This document shows, piece after piece, positions 54,869-63,242 of a stretch of DNA of 64,000 nt. Origin of the DNA: CAYXLI01 sp964464925 (lineage in GTDB: Bacteria > Acidobacteriota > Terriglobia > Bryobacterales > Bryobacteraceae); contig CAYXLI010000018.1 in assembly GCA_964464925.1 (NCBI GenBank), positions 1-64,000 of the forward strand, given 5' to 3'. The notes beneath the pieces were generated by a model. That model saw nothing but the letters and a program-made list of their open reading frames with translations, was not told the origin of the DNA and did not search any database. The position numbers and the translations under genes are program-made. The number at the start of each line of letters is the position of its first letter. The stretch's first letter is position 1.

Positions 54869-55984
54869 ATGTACCAGGGAGACAACGGCATAATCCGTTA
54901 TGCTGTCGTTGGTCTAGGGCACATTGCCCAGCACGCCGTTCTGCCTGCGTTCGCGAACGCCAGGAACGCCAAGTTGCAAGCGCTGGTTTCAGGCGACGAA
55001 CAGAAGCGCTCGGAAGTCCAGAAGCTTTACGAAATCCCAAAAACCTATAGCTACGAACAATACGAAGATTGTTTGAAGAACGGCGAAGTCGACGCAGTCT
55101 ACATCGCCCTTCCGGATGCCATGCATCGGGAGTACTCGGTGCGTGCAGCGCGGCATGGGGTGCATGTCTTATGTGAGAAGCCGATGGCGGAATCCGAGCA
55201 GGATTGTATCGCCATGATCCAGGCTGCGAGCGATCACAGAGTGAAACTCATGATCGCCTACCGGCTGCATTTCGATGCAGCCAATCTGGAGGCAATCCGC
55301 GCCGCCCAATCCGGCGAACTCGGCGAGCTTCGCATCTTCTCTTCCCTGAACACCCAGAATGTTGCAGAAGGCAACATACGCCTGAACCAGGACCTGGGCC
55401 GAGGACCGTTGTACGACATGGGTGTCTATTGCATCAACGCGGCCCGGTACTTGTTCCGTTCAGAGCCGTCAGAGGTCTTTTGCACCCAGGCGAGCCGCAG
55501 CGATGAACGGTTCCGGGAGGTGCCTGAAATGGCTACCGCCATTCTCCGCTTCCCGGGCGAGCGGCTTGCGCAATTCACATGCAGTTACGGAGCGTCTCAT
55601 ACTTCCTGGTACAGGCTCGTGGGCACGGCGGGCGACCTGGTGATGGACCCGGCATTCGAATATGAACGGGAAATGGCGCAAAAGATTACCGTGAATGAAA
55701 AGTCTTCCGAGCGCACGTTCCCGAAGCGCGACCAATTTGGGCCGGAGCTCTCGTACTTTGCGGACTGCATCCTGCAGGATGCAGAACCGGAACCCTCCGG
55801 ATGGGAGGGACTCGCCGACATTCGGATCGTGGAGGCCCTGAATCGGTCGGCTAAGGAACGAAGATGGGTGGAACTTCCGGTGCTGGAACGTTCGCGGCGT
55901 CCGGAGCCCAGCCAACGCATCGACCAGCCCCCGGTTCGGAAACCCGAACTGGTAGAGGTGAAATCCCCTTCAGGAGAAAAGTGA
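54869..55984 (+). CDS. Gfo/Idh/MocA-family oxidoreductase (cytosolic)
   Basis: A 371-residue protein with no export signal. VVGLGHIAQHAVLP (13-26) binds NAD(P), and HVLCEKPMA carries the family Lys. It resembles glucose-fructose-oxidoreductase/inositol-dehydrogenase relatives. Its stop touches the YHS gene's ATG (TGAATG), and the order continues with a nucleotidyltransferase and a sugar isomerase-like gene, pointing to a small sugar or cyclitol pathway. Confidence 0.9.
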   Translation: MYQGDNGIIRYAVVGLGHIAQHAVLPAFANARNAKLQALVSGDEQKRSEVQKLYEIPKTYSYEQYEDCLKNGEVDAVYIALPDAMHREYSVRAARHGVHVLCEKPMAESEQDCIAMIQAASDHRVKLMIAYRLHFDAANLEAIRAAQSGELGELRIFSSLNTQNVAEGNIRLNQDLGRGPLYDMGVYCINAARYLFRSEPSEVFCTQASRSDERFREVPEMATAILRFPGERLAQFTCSYGASHTSWYRLVGTAGDLVMDPAFEYEREMAQKITVNEKSSERTFPKRDQFGPELSYFADCILQDAEPEPSGWEGLADIRIVEALNRSAKERRWVELPVLERSRRPEPSQRIDQPPVRKPELVEVKSPSGEK

Positions 55985-56149
55985 ATGCGAAGAGACCCAG
56001 TCTGCCAGATGGACGTTAAGGAACGTACAGCTGCGGCGAGTAGTAATTACGCGGGTGACACATACTATTTCTGTTCTGAGCAATGTAAGGAGCGATTCGA
56101 GGCGGATCCGGAAAAGTACGTTTCCCGTAGCGAACATAGCGCGACGTGA
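55985..56149 (+). CDS. YHS-domain small protein
   Basis: A 54-residue protein translated by me from an ATG directly after the oxidoreductase stop. It reads RRDPVCQMDVKERTAA, then YAGDTYYFCSEQCKERFEADPEKYV, the metal-binding YHS fold with C7, C30 and C34. The family binds heavy metals such as copper. Its short length explains why gene finders often miss it. Confidence 0.8.
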   Translation: MRRDPVCQMDVKERTAAASSNYAGDTYYFCSEQCKERFEADPEKYVSRSEHSAT

Positions 56150-56247
56150 GTAGAACAATTTCCAGCCCAGTCCGTTCGCGAGCTACTTGGCACGCTGCTT
56201 GCTGGTCCGATTTTGGCCGTAACGCCGGATAACAGGAGCGACAGGTG

Positions 56248-57009
56248 ATGAGCGAACTGGTGCTGGATCAGCCACTGACGATGGATACGAAGTGGATCGA
56301 TACAATCCCGAAACAGCAATGGGACGTGTATCAACGGGTGATGAGGGAGGCGCGCAGCCGAGATATTCCCTTTGCTCTGGGGGGCGCTGTAGCGTTCGGA
56401 ACTTACACGGGGCGGTGGCGGAATACCAAGGATATGGATCTGTACATCGCTCCTGAGAATCGTGAGGCTATGGTTGAAGCCATGTCCGCCGCGGGGCTCA
56501 CGGATTACTTCGAGGTGCTGCCATACGACCGGCGCTGGATTTATCGCGGCCACGCCGGGAACACCATCGTGGATGCCATCTGGTCGATGGCAAATTACCG
56601 TGCCCAAGTGGACGAAACCTGGATCCACTACGGGCCGGTGACCGAATGTGGAGATATGCAGGTTCGAGTGTTACCGCCCGAAGAGTTGATCTGGTCGAAG
56701 ATCTACATTCTTCAGCGGGAACGTTGTGATTGGACCGATATCATCAACGTCTTCCATGCCATCGGGCCGAGCCTTGATTGGGACCACCTATTCGATCGCA
56801 TGGGCGAAGATTGCCGGCTTCTGGCAGGGGCATTGTCAGTTTTCAGTTGGGTAGATCCCGAAGTAGCTCGCCAACTCCCTCAGGTAGTTTGGCAGAGGAG
56901 CAGGCTGCCGCGTCCGGGCTCGGTCGCAAAAGGAGTTTCGGAACAGCGCGTGAAATATATAGACTCGCGTGACTGGTTCGGACCTACGAAAGCCTGTGAG
57001 CTGCGTTGA
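56248..57009 (+). CDS. Nucleotidyltransferase of unknown target
   Basis: A 253-residue protein with the G-G (45-46)...D-x-D (62-64) polymerase-beta-like site in FALGGAVAFG...TKDMDLYIAP and downstream IWSKIYILQRERCDWTD. It resembles stand-alone nucleotidyltransferases of the AbiEii/MNT-like type, but there is no partner antitoxin here. ATG at 56248 chosen; a GTG three bases earlier shares the AGGAG site. Confidence 0.8.
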   Translation: MSELVLDQPLTMDTKWIDTIPKQQWDVYQRVMREARSRDIPFALGGAVAFGTYTGRWRNTKDMDLYIAPENREAMVEAMSAAGLTDYFEVLPYDRRWIYRGHAGNTIVDAIWSMANYRAQVDETWIHYGPVTECGDMQVRVLPPEELIWSKIYILQRERCDWTDIINVFHAIGPSLDWDHLFDRMGEDCRLLAGALSVFSWVDPEVARQLPQVVWQRSRLPRPGSVAKGVSEQRVKYIDSRDWFGPTKACELR

Positions 57010-57026
57010 GAAACAGGAGATAACGG

Positions 57027-57854
57027 ATGTTGATTGGTGCGATGAACCATCCTGCGCAAGATCCCGTCGAAGAGATCCGGTGGATGGCGCAAATGGGTCT
57101 CGATTTTGTCGATCTTACGTTGGAGCCGCCGGCCGCTGCTTCATGGCGCATTCATTCTCAAGAAATACGAAGAGTGCTGCAGGACTACGGAATGCGGGTC
57201 GTCGGACATACGGCGTTCTATCTTCCGCTCGGCAATCCGTTCGAAAGCATCCGATGCGCCGCGGTGGATGAGCTGAAGCGCTGCCTGGATAAATTCTGCG
57301 AGATTGGTGCGCGCTGGATGAACATTCATCCCGACCGGCATGCACCCATGCACGACCGGCATTTCTACATAGGACGGAACATACAGTCTCTGCGCGAATT
57401 GATCGAGTTTGGGCGCTCCTGCCCCGTCGGCCTGATGATCGAAAATCTTCCTGGCGACTTCAACAGCGTGCCACAGCTGGGCGAGCTGCTGGATCCGCTG
57501 CCGGAACTTGGCCTCCATCTCGACATTGGCCATGCGAACCTTCTGGTCCCGCACAACACGACGGGTGAAATTCTAGCTGTTTATGGTAACCGCCTGTGTC
57601 ACGTGCACCTGCACGACAACAAGGGCGGGCACGCAGATCTGCACCTGCCGCTGGGTGCTGGGACCCTGGAGCTGGCCAAGGAGGTTCGCGCGCTGCAGGC
57701 TTGCGGCTACGATTCGACGATCACGCTGGAGGTTTTCACGCCGGACCGGCATTACCTGAGCTATAGCCGCGATGTTCTTCGCCGCCTCTGGGAAGAAGGA
57801 ACTCCGAGCGGCCAACGGACCATGTTTGAAGAGGTGACCTCAGGACGAACGTAG
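57027..57854 (+). CDS. Sugar phosphate isomerase/epimerase-like TIM barrel
   Basis: A 275-residue protein of the AP-endonuclease-2/xylose-isomerase-like family. Metal-site residues appear in MIENLPGDF, HLDIGHANL, HVHLHDNKGGHADLHLPLG and TLEVF. Activity may be isomerisation or epimerisation of a sugar or inositol derivative. It starts 17 bases after the nucleotidyltransferase stop. Confidence 0.88.
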   Translation: MLIGAMNHPAQDPVEEIRWMAQMGLDFVDLTLEPPAAASWRIHSQEIRRVLQDYGMRVVGHTAFYLPLGNPFESIRCAAVDELKRCLDKFCEIGARWMNIHPDRHAPMHDRHFYIGRNIQSLRELIEFGRSCPVGLMIENLPGDFNSVPQLGELLDPLPELGLHLDIGHANLLVPHNTTGEILAVYGNRLCHVHLHDNKGGHADLHLPLGAGTLELAKEVRALQACGYDSTITLEVFTPDRHYLSYSRDVLRRLWEEGTPSGQRTMFEEVTSGRT

Positions 57855-57887
57855 CGCACAGGCAGCGCTGATGATAATTTGTATGCG

Positions 57888-58808
57888 ATGCGAGTCCTGT
57901 CGTTTTATCTCCTGACTGCTCTGCTGGTTTTCGCTCAGGAACCGAAGCGTCCCCGAATTACCGGTGACGCACACGTCGCTCTTTCGGTGGCGGATGTGGA
58001 GAAGAGCCGCGGCTTCTATAAAGACTTCCTCGGCTACAGCGAGCCCTTCGATTTGAAGAAGCCCGACGGCAGCCTTTCCCTCACGTTCATCAAGATCAAC
58101 GACCGGCAGTACATCGAACTATTCCCAGAGACTGCGCCGAATACTGATCGGCTTTCTCACATCTCATTCGAAACGGACGATATCGAGGGCATGCGGACCT
58201 ACCTTGCAGCCAAGGGCATCAAGGTGCCGGACAAAGTAGTGAACAACCGCATCGGGAACCGCAGTTTCAACGTGAAGGATCCGGACGGCCACACGCTCGA
58301 GTTCGTTCAATATATGCCCAGCGGCTGGTCTATGCGGGACAAGGGGAAGTTCCTGGGGCGGTCTCGTATTTCCGATCGTATGGCTCACTTTGGAATCCTC
58401 GTGGGTGCGCTTGAGCCCGCGATGAAGTTCTATCGGGACGTGCTTGGTTTCCAGGAAACCTGGCGCGGGAGCCGTGACGGCAACGTTCTGAACTGGGTAA
58501 ACATGAAGGTCCCTGACGGCGACGACTACGTCGAGTTCATGTTGTACAACGAACTGCCGGAACCCACTAAGCGCGGGTCCGCGCACCATATCTGTCTCTT
58601 TGTTCCGGATATGGAGAAAGCAAAAGCGGACCTGGCATCCCGTCCCGCAGCGAAGAATTACACTAAGCCGATGGAGATTCGGACGGGCACAAACCGCAAA
58701 CGGCAGATGAATCTGTATGATCCGGACGGAACGCGGGTCGAGTTGATGGAGCCCGTCACGATTGACGGGAAGCCGGCCCCATCCGCCACGGCGCCTCCGC
58801 CGCACTAG
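57888..58808 (+). CDS. Secreted VOC (glyoxalase/dioxygenase-fold) protein with two domains
   Basis: A 306-residue protein. ATG at 57888 gives a signal peptide (MRVLSFYLLTALLVFAQ); a TTG at 57879 is less likely. Two vicinal-oxygen-chelate domains follow (DAHVALSVADVEKSRGFYKDFLG from about 30; MAHFGILVGALEPAMKFYRDVLG from about 165), with metal-ligand-type E in HTLEFVQYMP and R-V-E-L-M. Substrate unknown. Confidence 0.88.
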   Translation: MRVLSFYLLTALLVFAQEPKRPRITGDAHVALSVADVEKSRGFYKDFLGYSEPFDLKKPDGSLSLTFIKINDRQYIELFPETAPNTDRLSHISFETDDIEGMRTYLAAKGIKVPDKVVNNRIGNRSFNVKDPDGHTLEFVQYMPSGWSMRDKGKFLGRSRISDRMAHFGILVGALEPAMKFYRDVLGFQETWRGSRDGNVLNWVNMKVPDGDDYVEFMLYNELPEPTKRGSAHHICLFVPDMEKAKADLASRPAAKNYTKPMEIRTGTNRKRQMNLYDPDGTRVELMEPVTIDGKPAPSATAPPPH

Positions 58809-58809
58809 C

Positions 58810-60732
58810 TTATCGCCGGCTTGCCTGCTTAGGGGTTGCTTCAATGCTGACCGTGTGCGTGCCTTTTGGTAACAGCAATCTCGTCTCAGCCTGCATCGGT
58901 TTTCCATCCAGCTTCACTTCGGCCGGCAACTGCTCCAACAACGCGATAGCCCGGGAGTTGCTGGTGTACTGAAACTCCACGCCGCTGGCCCAGATTGCCG
59001 CCGACGTGAGATCTCCATTGAAGTCGAGGACTCTAACCGGCGGGCCCTGACCGGTGGGCTCGATGGTCCACTTGCCCCGCGGCACAGTCAGCCAACCTTG
59101 ATTTGAGAACGGCCAAGGACGCCCGTTCACCAGCGCCTCTCCTTCCCACCGCAGGGCAGCGCCGTGCGCGGATTCCACTTGCAACTTCCCGCCAGTCTGC
59201 TCCATTCGATCCACTACAGCCATTGCGGAAGGCAGGAGCGGAAGGTCCACCGGCAGAATTGAATTCTCAAAGTACAGCGCCACCCTCGGAAACGCCTTTG
59301 CGGCTGTGTGTACCAGTTGGAAGAGTTCGGTGCCGGTTTGTTGCTTCGTAGGGTACACGTCCTGATAGCGTTCGACGATATTGATGTCGATCGCGAGTTT
59401 TTCCGGCTTGTGGGTAATCGGCTGGTAACGCGACGCGATCTGCGTATATCGTTCGGGACCTAGATGCCAGATCGTTGCCGGATCCTCGATCAAGAACGTG
59501 AAATCCCGCTCCTCCAGCATTGGAAGCGTCTTGGCTACGTCGGCTCCGATCAAATCGCGCATGCGCGTGTCGAAGCGGTCATCCACGTGCGTCAGCACCA
59601 CGTCGAGGTCCGGCTTGGCCTTGCGCACGCTTTCCACAACATCCAGCCACTGTTTCTGCATGGCGCGAGCCAGCCCCGCGCGATACCCGAGAAATTCCTT
59701 CAGCAGCGCGGGCTTCCTGCCGGCGGCGATGTCTACCGGGTCAACATCTTTCCAGGCTATGAATGCCTGCCGCACGTCGTCATTAAAGGGGGTGAAGCGC
59801 GCCGGATTCTCCGATCCTTCCAGAGACTCAAAGTAGAGCTCGGCCATGTTGACGCCATCCCAATCGAACCGCTGCAGCAGTGCTCGCGTAGACTTAGCGG
59901 CCGCGTCGAAGCAATCGCGATTTTGCAGGTTCATCAGTTTGCGCCAGTCGAGATGGGCGTCCTGCAATAGCGCTGTCTTCTCTCGCCACTGCGGATGATC
60001 GTTCCAGAACTGTTCGCTCACGTGCGGCAACTCGAGCCACGCGTATACGGTAATGGCCTGCTTGTGACACGCCTGAATCAGCTTCCGGAGGTAGTCGTCC
60101 CGCTCCGCGTTCGGCTCGTTATAGTGCCACGCCGCAACGTGCAATGTAGCGATACCCGCCTTGCGCCATCGCTCTGCGAAATAATCCAAATCCACTCGCG
60201 TGCGATAGGACGAATCGAAGAAGGCCCACAGCGTCCGCGAGGCGACGCAGGGCTGCAGTCCGAGATCCGTCAGTGCGTGAGGCAAGTATGGGAAGCGTGC
60301 ATATCCGCGGTCGCCCGGCGGGACGGCCAACCAAAGTACGCCGCCCCGGCCCACGCGCATTCCCGCGAGTACAGGAGCTCCCGTCCAGCGTTCTTTCGCG
60401 AAGATGGTTGCTTCCGATGGGAGAGAGGTGCGGAACGTCTCCACTGCATCCTTCCAGATGATCGGCAGTTTGGGAACGCGGGCATCGACTATGCTTCGGA
60501 TAGTGATCTTCTGTATTCCGGCGTGGAAGCCCATTGCGTTGGCGGCCTTGGAATCGCCCTGCAGGATCACGAAGCTGCCCGACTCCGCGCGCTTGAGTGC
60601 TTCCGCGCCATCAGCGGATGCATCGAGTACAAGGACACGGTCCGCCGGCAACCCCGCCGGTTTCAAGATCGAATCCCAAGATCCCGCAGATACGGCGAGT
60701 ACGCCCGCAAATAGGCTAATGAGTAAACGCAT
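58810..60732 (-). CDS. Secreted glycosidase-like protein (GHL/PgaB-C-terminal-like TIM barrel)
   Basis: A 640-residue protein with a signal peptide. Residues about 170-480 look like the glycoside-hydrolase-like barrel of exopolysaccharide proteins (GIATLHVAAWHYNEPNAERDDYLRKLIQACHKQAITVYAWLELPHVSEQFW, then DGVNMAELYFESLEG). No polysaccharide deacetylase domain is present, unlike PgaB. The start overlaps the upstream TPR/barrel gene by 17 bases, so the two work together. Confidence 0.82.
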   Translation of the reverse strand: MRLLISLFAGVLAVSAGSWDSILKPAGLPADRVLVLDASADGAEALKRAESGSFVILQGDSKAANAMGFHAGIQKITIRSIVDARVPKLPIIWKDAVETFRTSLPSEATIFAKERWTGAPVLAGMRVGRGGVLWLAVPPGDRGYARFPYLPHALTDLGLQPCVASRTLWAFFDSSYRTRVDLDYFAERWRKAGIATLHVAAWHYNEPNAERDDYLRKLIQACHKQAITVYAWLELPHVSEQFWNDHPQWREKTALLQDAHLDWRKLMNLQNRDCFDAAAKSTRALLQRFDWDGVNMAELYFESLEGSENPARFTPFNDDVRQAFIAWKDVDPVDIAAGRKPALLKEFLGYRAGLARAMQKQWLDVVESVRKAKPDLDVVLTHVDDRFDTRMRDLIGADVAKTLPMLEERDFTFLIEDPATIWHLGPERYTQIASRYQPITHKPEKLAIDINIVERYQDVYPTKQQTGTELFQLVHTAAKAFPRVALYFENSILPVDLPLLPSAMAVVDRMEQTGGKLQVESAHGAALRWEGEALVNGRPWPFSNQGWLTVPRGKWTIEPTGQGPPVRVLDFNGDLTSAAIWASGVEFQYTSNSRAIALLEQLPAEVKLDGKPMQAETRLLLPKGTHTVSIEATPKQASRR

Positions 60733-62722
60733 ACCAGAGCCCCGCTCTCAGATCAGTAAATACCGGCCCTCTCGGATTGCCTTCCTGCACTGTATAGCGC
60801 CCTCGAAGTCCCTGCACCGTGAAGCTAAGTCCCGGTGGCATGCCCGGCAGGCGCAGTTTGATACCCGGTCCATGCTCCAGGTAGTTTGCCCAGTATTGTC
60901 TCTGGAGATCGACTGTGACGTTGCCGCTCCAGTAGAACTGGACTTTTCCGAAGGTCCAGCCGAGGTGATTTTGTGAGTACAGAAGGAAATCATTGTTGAA
61001 GCGGCTGACGAACACTCCATCATCGGAAGTCTCAAAGAACCAGCCGTTGCGCTCGGCTCCGAGCGCATGCCCGAATCCCTTCCCGAAGGCGACACCCCCG
61101 CGATAATCCGGAATCATCCGTCCTACGTCTGTCCGGTTGCGGTAGCGCATGGCCTCACCGGCTTCGGCCCATAACACCATGCCGTGGAACGGATTCGTCC
61201 GCACGCCGGCGCCGGCAATGATGGAACTTTCTGACAGGTATTGCGGATTCAGTACTGCGTCTGTCCGCATTGCGCCGCGTGTGTCGCCGATGAGGCGCAT
61301 CGACAGGTACGGCCGAATCGGCAGACTGCCCAGGCGAAATTCGCCCTTGATCTGGCTATAGCTGAACAGGTCTTTCCAGCGCGCCGAGTAGAAGGGAAAG
61401 GTCCAGGCAGTGATGCGGACCAAGGACTGATCCGATCTTAAATTCCGATACGCATGGCTCGCTTCGTTTGCGATGGCGGCATCCGGACTGCTTCTTGCTT
61501 TCGCGAACCAGCCCATAGCTTGCTTATCCTCACGCAGCATGTTCAGTGTCCAGCCGAGCTGCAGCATTACGCCATAATCGTTTGGATCGCGCTCATGGGC
61601 GATGGTGAGATACTTCAGTGCATCCTTCAAATAGCCGGCCCGGTAGCTTCTCTCGCCAAGAGACTTCGGATCATCCGCATCGGTGCTCGACTTTGCGGCG
61701 CCTTCGTGTTGCGGTTCCGGCTGCTTCCGCAGGGAAGGTGGAACGCGGAGCGCAATCCTCACCCGGTCTATCAGAGCGGCATCACCTGACTTGAGCACGA
61801 CGTCTAGTAGCGCCATTGCGCCGGACAGGTCGTTCTTTGCCAGCAGCAGGAACCCGAGTTGCGCGGATGCAAGGTGATCCTGCGGAGCCATGACATGCAC
61901 GGTGCGGAACTCCGCTTCGGCAGCCTCCCGCTTACCCATCTCCAGGTGCAGGAAAGCGAGTTCGCGGCGTAGGTCCACGTTCCTTGGGTCAAGCGCGAGC
62001 GCCTTCTGGAACTCGTATACGTATGGGTAGCGGTCCGGTAGCAACTCTCTGGCGGTCTCGGCTACCCGAGATTCTCTGGCACGAGATGCCGAAAGGAGCG
62101 CCGCATTTGCATCCTCAGAGCGGCCGAGTTCGCCCCACACACGCCCGAGCGCGACGAGCAGCGGCGTCACATCCGGCCTCAGACGCCAGGCTCTCTCGTA
62201 GTGCTCGGCTGCGAGCGCGAGCGCATCGCGCTGCTCGGCAAGGCGGGCCAGTTCTTCGTGTGCGCTGAAATTCATGGGGGAGAGAGTCAGCGCCTTTTGC
62301 CACCGCGCGATTCCGTCCGCCAGGGGCTGATCTATATTCTGAAACGCCTGCTCGGCCACCACGTTTCCGGTTTTTCGAATCCGGTCAAATGTGCGGCGCG
62401 CAGTTCGGACTTGGCCGGTCTCATTGCAAAGAAAGGCGAATTCGAGAGCGGCTGGAATATCCGCGGGGTTGACACGCAGGATCTCTGCGAACTCATCCCG
62501 CGCGGCTTCCGTCTGGCCAGTCTTTAGGAACGTATAGGCGAGATCCTTGCGGACCTTCGGTTGAGAAGGAGTTTCGGAAAGAGCCTTTTTGAACAGCAGG
62601 ATAGCCCGATCGTATGCTTTGCCCCGAAGTGCTTCATAAGCCTGGTCAAGAGCAGGAGCCTGCCCGCCCCCGGCCCCCACCGCAAATGCCAGGTAAACCG
62701 TACTGAGGAGTTTAGCGTTCAC
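60716..62722 (-). CDS. TPR protein with a C-terminal outer-membrane beta-barrel (PgaA-like)
   Basis: A 668-residue protein with a signal peptide. Residues about 25-440 are TPRs (AYDRAILLFKKALSETP, RNVDLRRELAFLHLEMGKREAAEAEF). The last ~220 residues are strand-rich and aromatic (FRLGSLPIRPYLSMRL, SRFNNDFLLYSQNHLGWTFGKVQFYWSG) and end in YAFTH, as in barrel proteins. PgaA and related exporters have this TPR-barrel layout. A glycosyltransferase gene is not in the window. Confidence 0.85.
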   Translation of the reverse strand: MNAKLLSTVYLAFAVGAGGGQAPALDQAYEALRGKAYDRAILLFKKALSETPSQPKVRKDLAYTFLKTGQTEAARDEFAEILRVNPADIPAALEFAFLCNETGQVRTARRTFDRIRKTGNVVAEQAFQNIDQPLADGIARWQKALTLSPMNFSAHEELARLAEQRDALALAAEHYERAWRLRPDVTPLLVALGRVWGELGRSEDANAALLSASRARESRVAETARELLPDRYPYVYEFQKALALDPRNVDLRRELAFLHLEMGKREAAEAEFRTVHVMAPQDHLASAQLGFLLLAKNDLSGAMALLDVVLKSGDAALIDRVRIALRVPPSLRKQPEPQHEGAAKSSTDADDPKSLGERSYRAGYLKDALKYLTIAHERDPNDYGVMLQLGWTLNMLREDKQAMGWFAKARSSPDAAIANEASHAYRNLRSDQSLVRITAWTFPFYSARWKDLFSYSQIKGEFRLGSLPIRPYLSMRLIGDTRGAMRTDAVLNPQYLSESSIIAGAGVRTNPFHGMVLWAEAGEAMRYRNRTDVGRMIPDYRGGVAFGKGFGHALGAERNGWFFETSDDGVFVSRFNNDFLLYSQNHLGWTFGKVQFYWSGNVTVDLQRQYWANYLEHGPGIKLRLPGMPPGLSFTVQGLRGRYTVQEGNPRGPVFTDLRAGLWYAFTH

Positions 62723-63242
62723 GCGTCACCTTGCAAATAAGTGGGATTACGATGCCGGATTTCTCTGCAAGAGTTCGGCGATTGAAGTTTTTTTAACAAT
62801 TCTTAGGAAGTGCTCGTCTCCGTTTAGTACTAGAGCGACCGCTTAGATTACTAGCGGTCAACCACGTGTGGCCAATATGCCTCACTGTGTGCTGGGTAGT
62901 TCACCTCGGTGTTGCCGACCAGCCAATTGTCATCACAGGACAACGCTGAATTTTATCTACCGTATTTTGTTCGATATGCGGTGATTGTCCCCCGTTCGGC
63001 AAATGGGTCTGAGTTTTAACCTCGTGACAGCTATGCGGAAATTTACCCGCTGCTGGAAAGAGAGAAGAACAGATGCCGGATGATAGTCCTTTCCCTCCGC
63101 TCCCTCCCGCTTTTTGGTTCTAATGCGGGGTAGTTAAATTAATTGAAACCTGTCATCACCCCACTTTGGTGGGATTTTCAAGATGGTTCTCCCTTGATAT
63201 GCTCCCAGGGGTAACGATCTCCTTACCCCTGAATTTATTATC
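62723..63242. other. Intergenic region with hairpins before the TPR lipoprotein
   Basis: 520 bases between divergent genes. It has a 7-bp hairpin (GACCGCT / AGCGGTC, 62837-62859), a small CCCAC-tttg-GTGGG hairpin followed by ATTTTC near 63160, and an 8-bp hairpin at 63207-63230. No gene is recognisable. Confidence 0.45.
63207..63230. repeat. Perfect 8-bp inverted repeat upstream of the TPR lipoprotein gene
   Basis: AGGGGTAA and TTACCCCT flank 8 bases, 12 bases before the possible TTG start. It could be an operator or a 5' mRNA hairpin. Confidence 0.5.
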
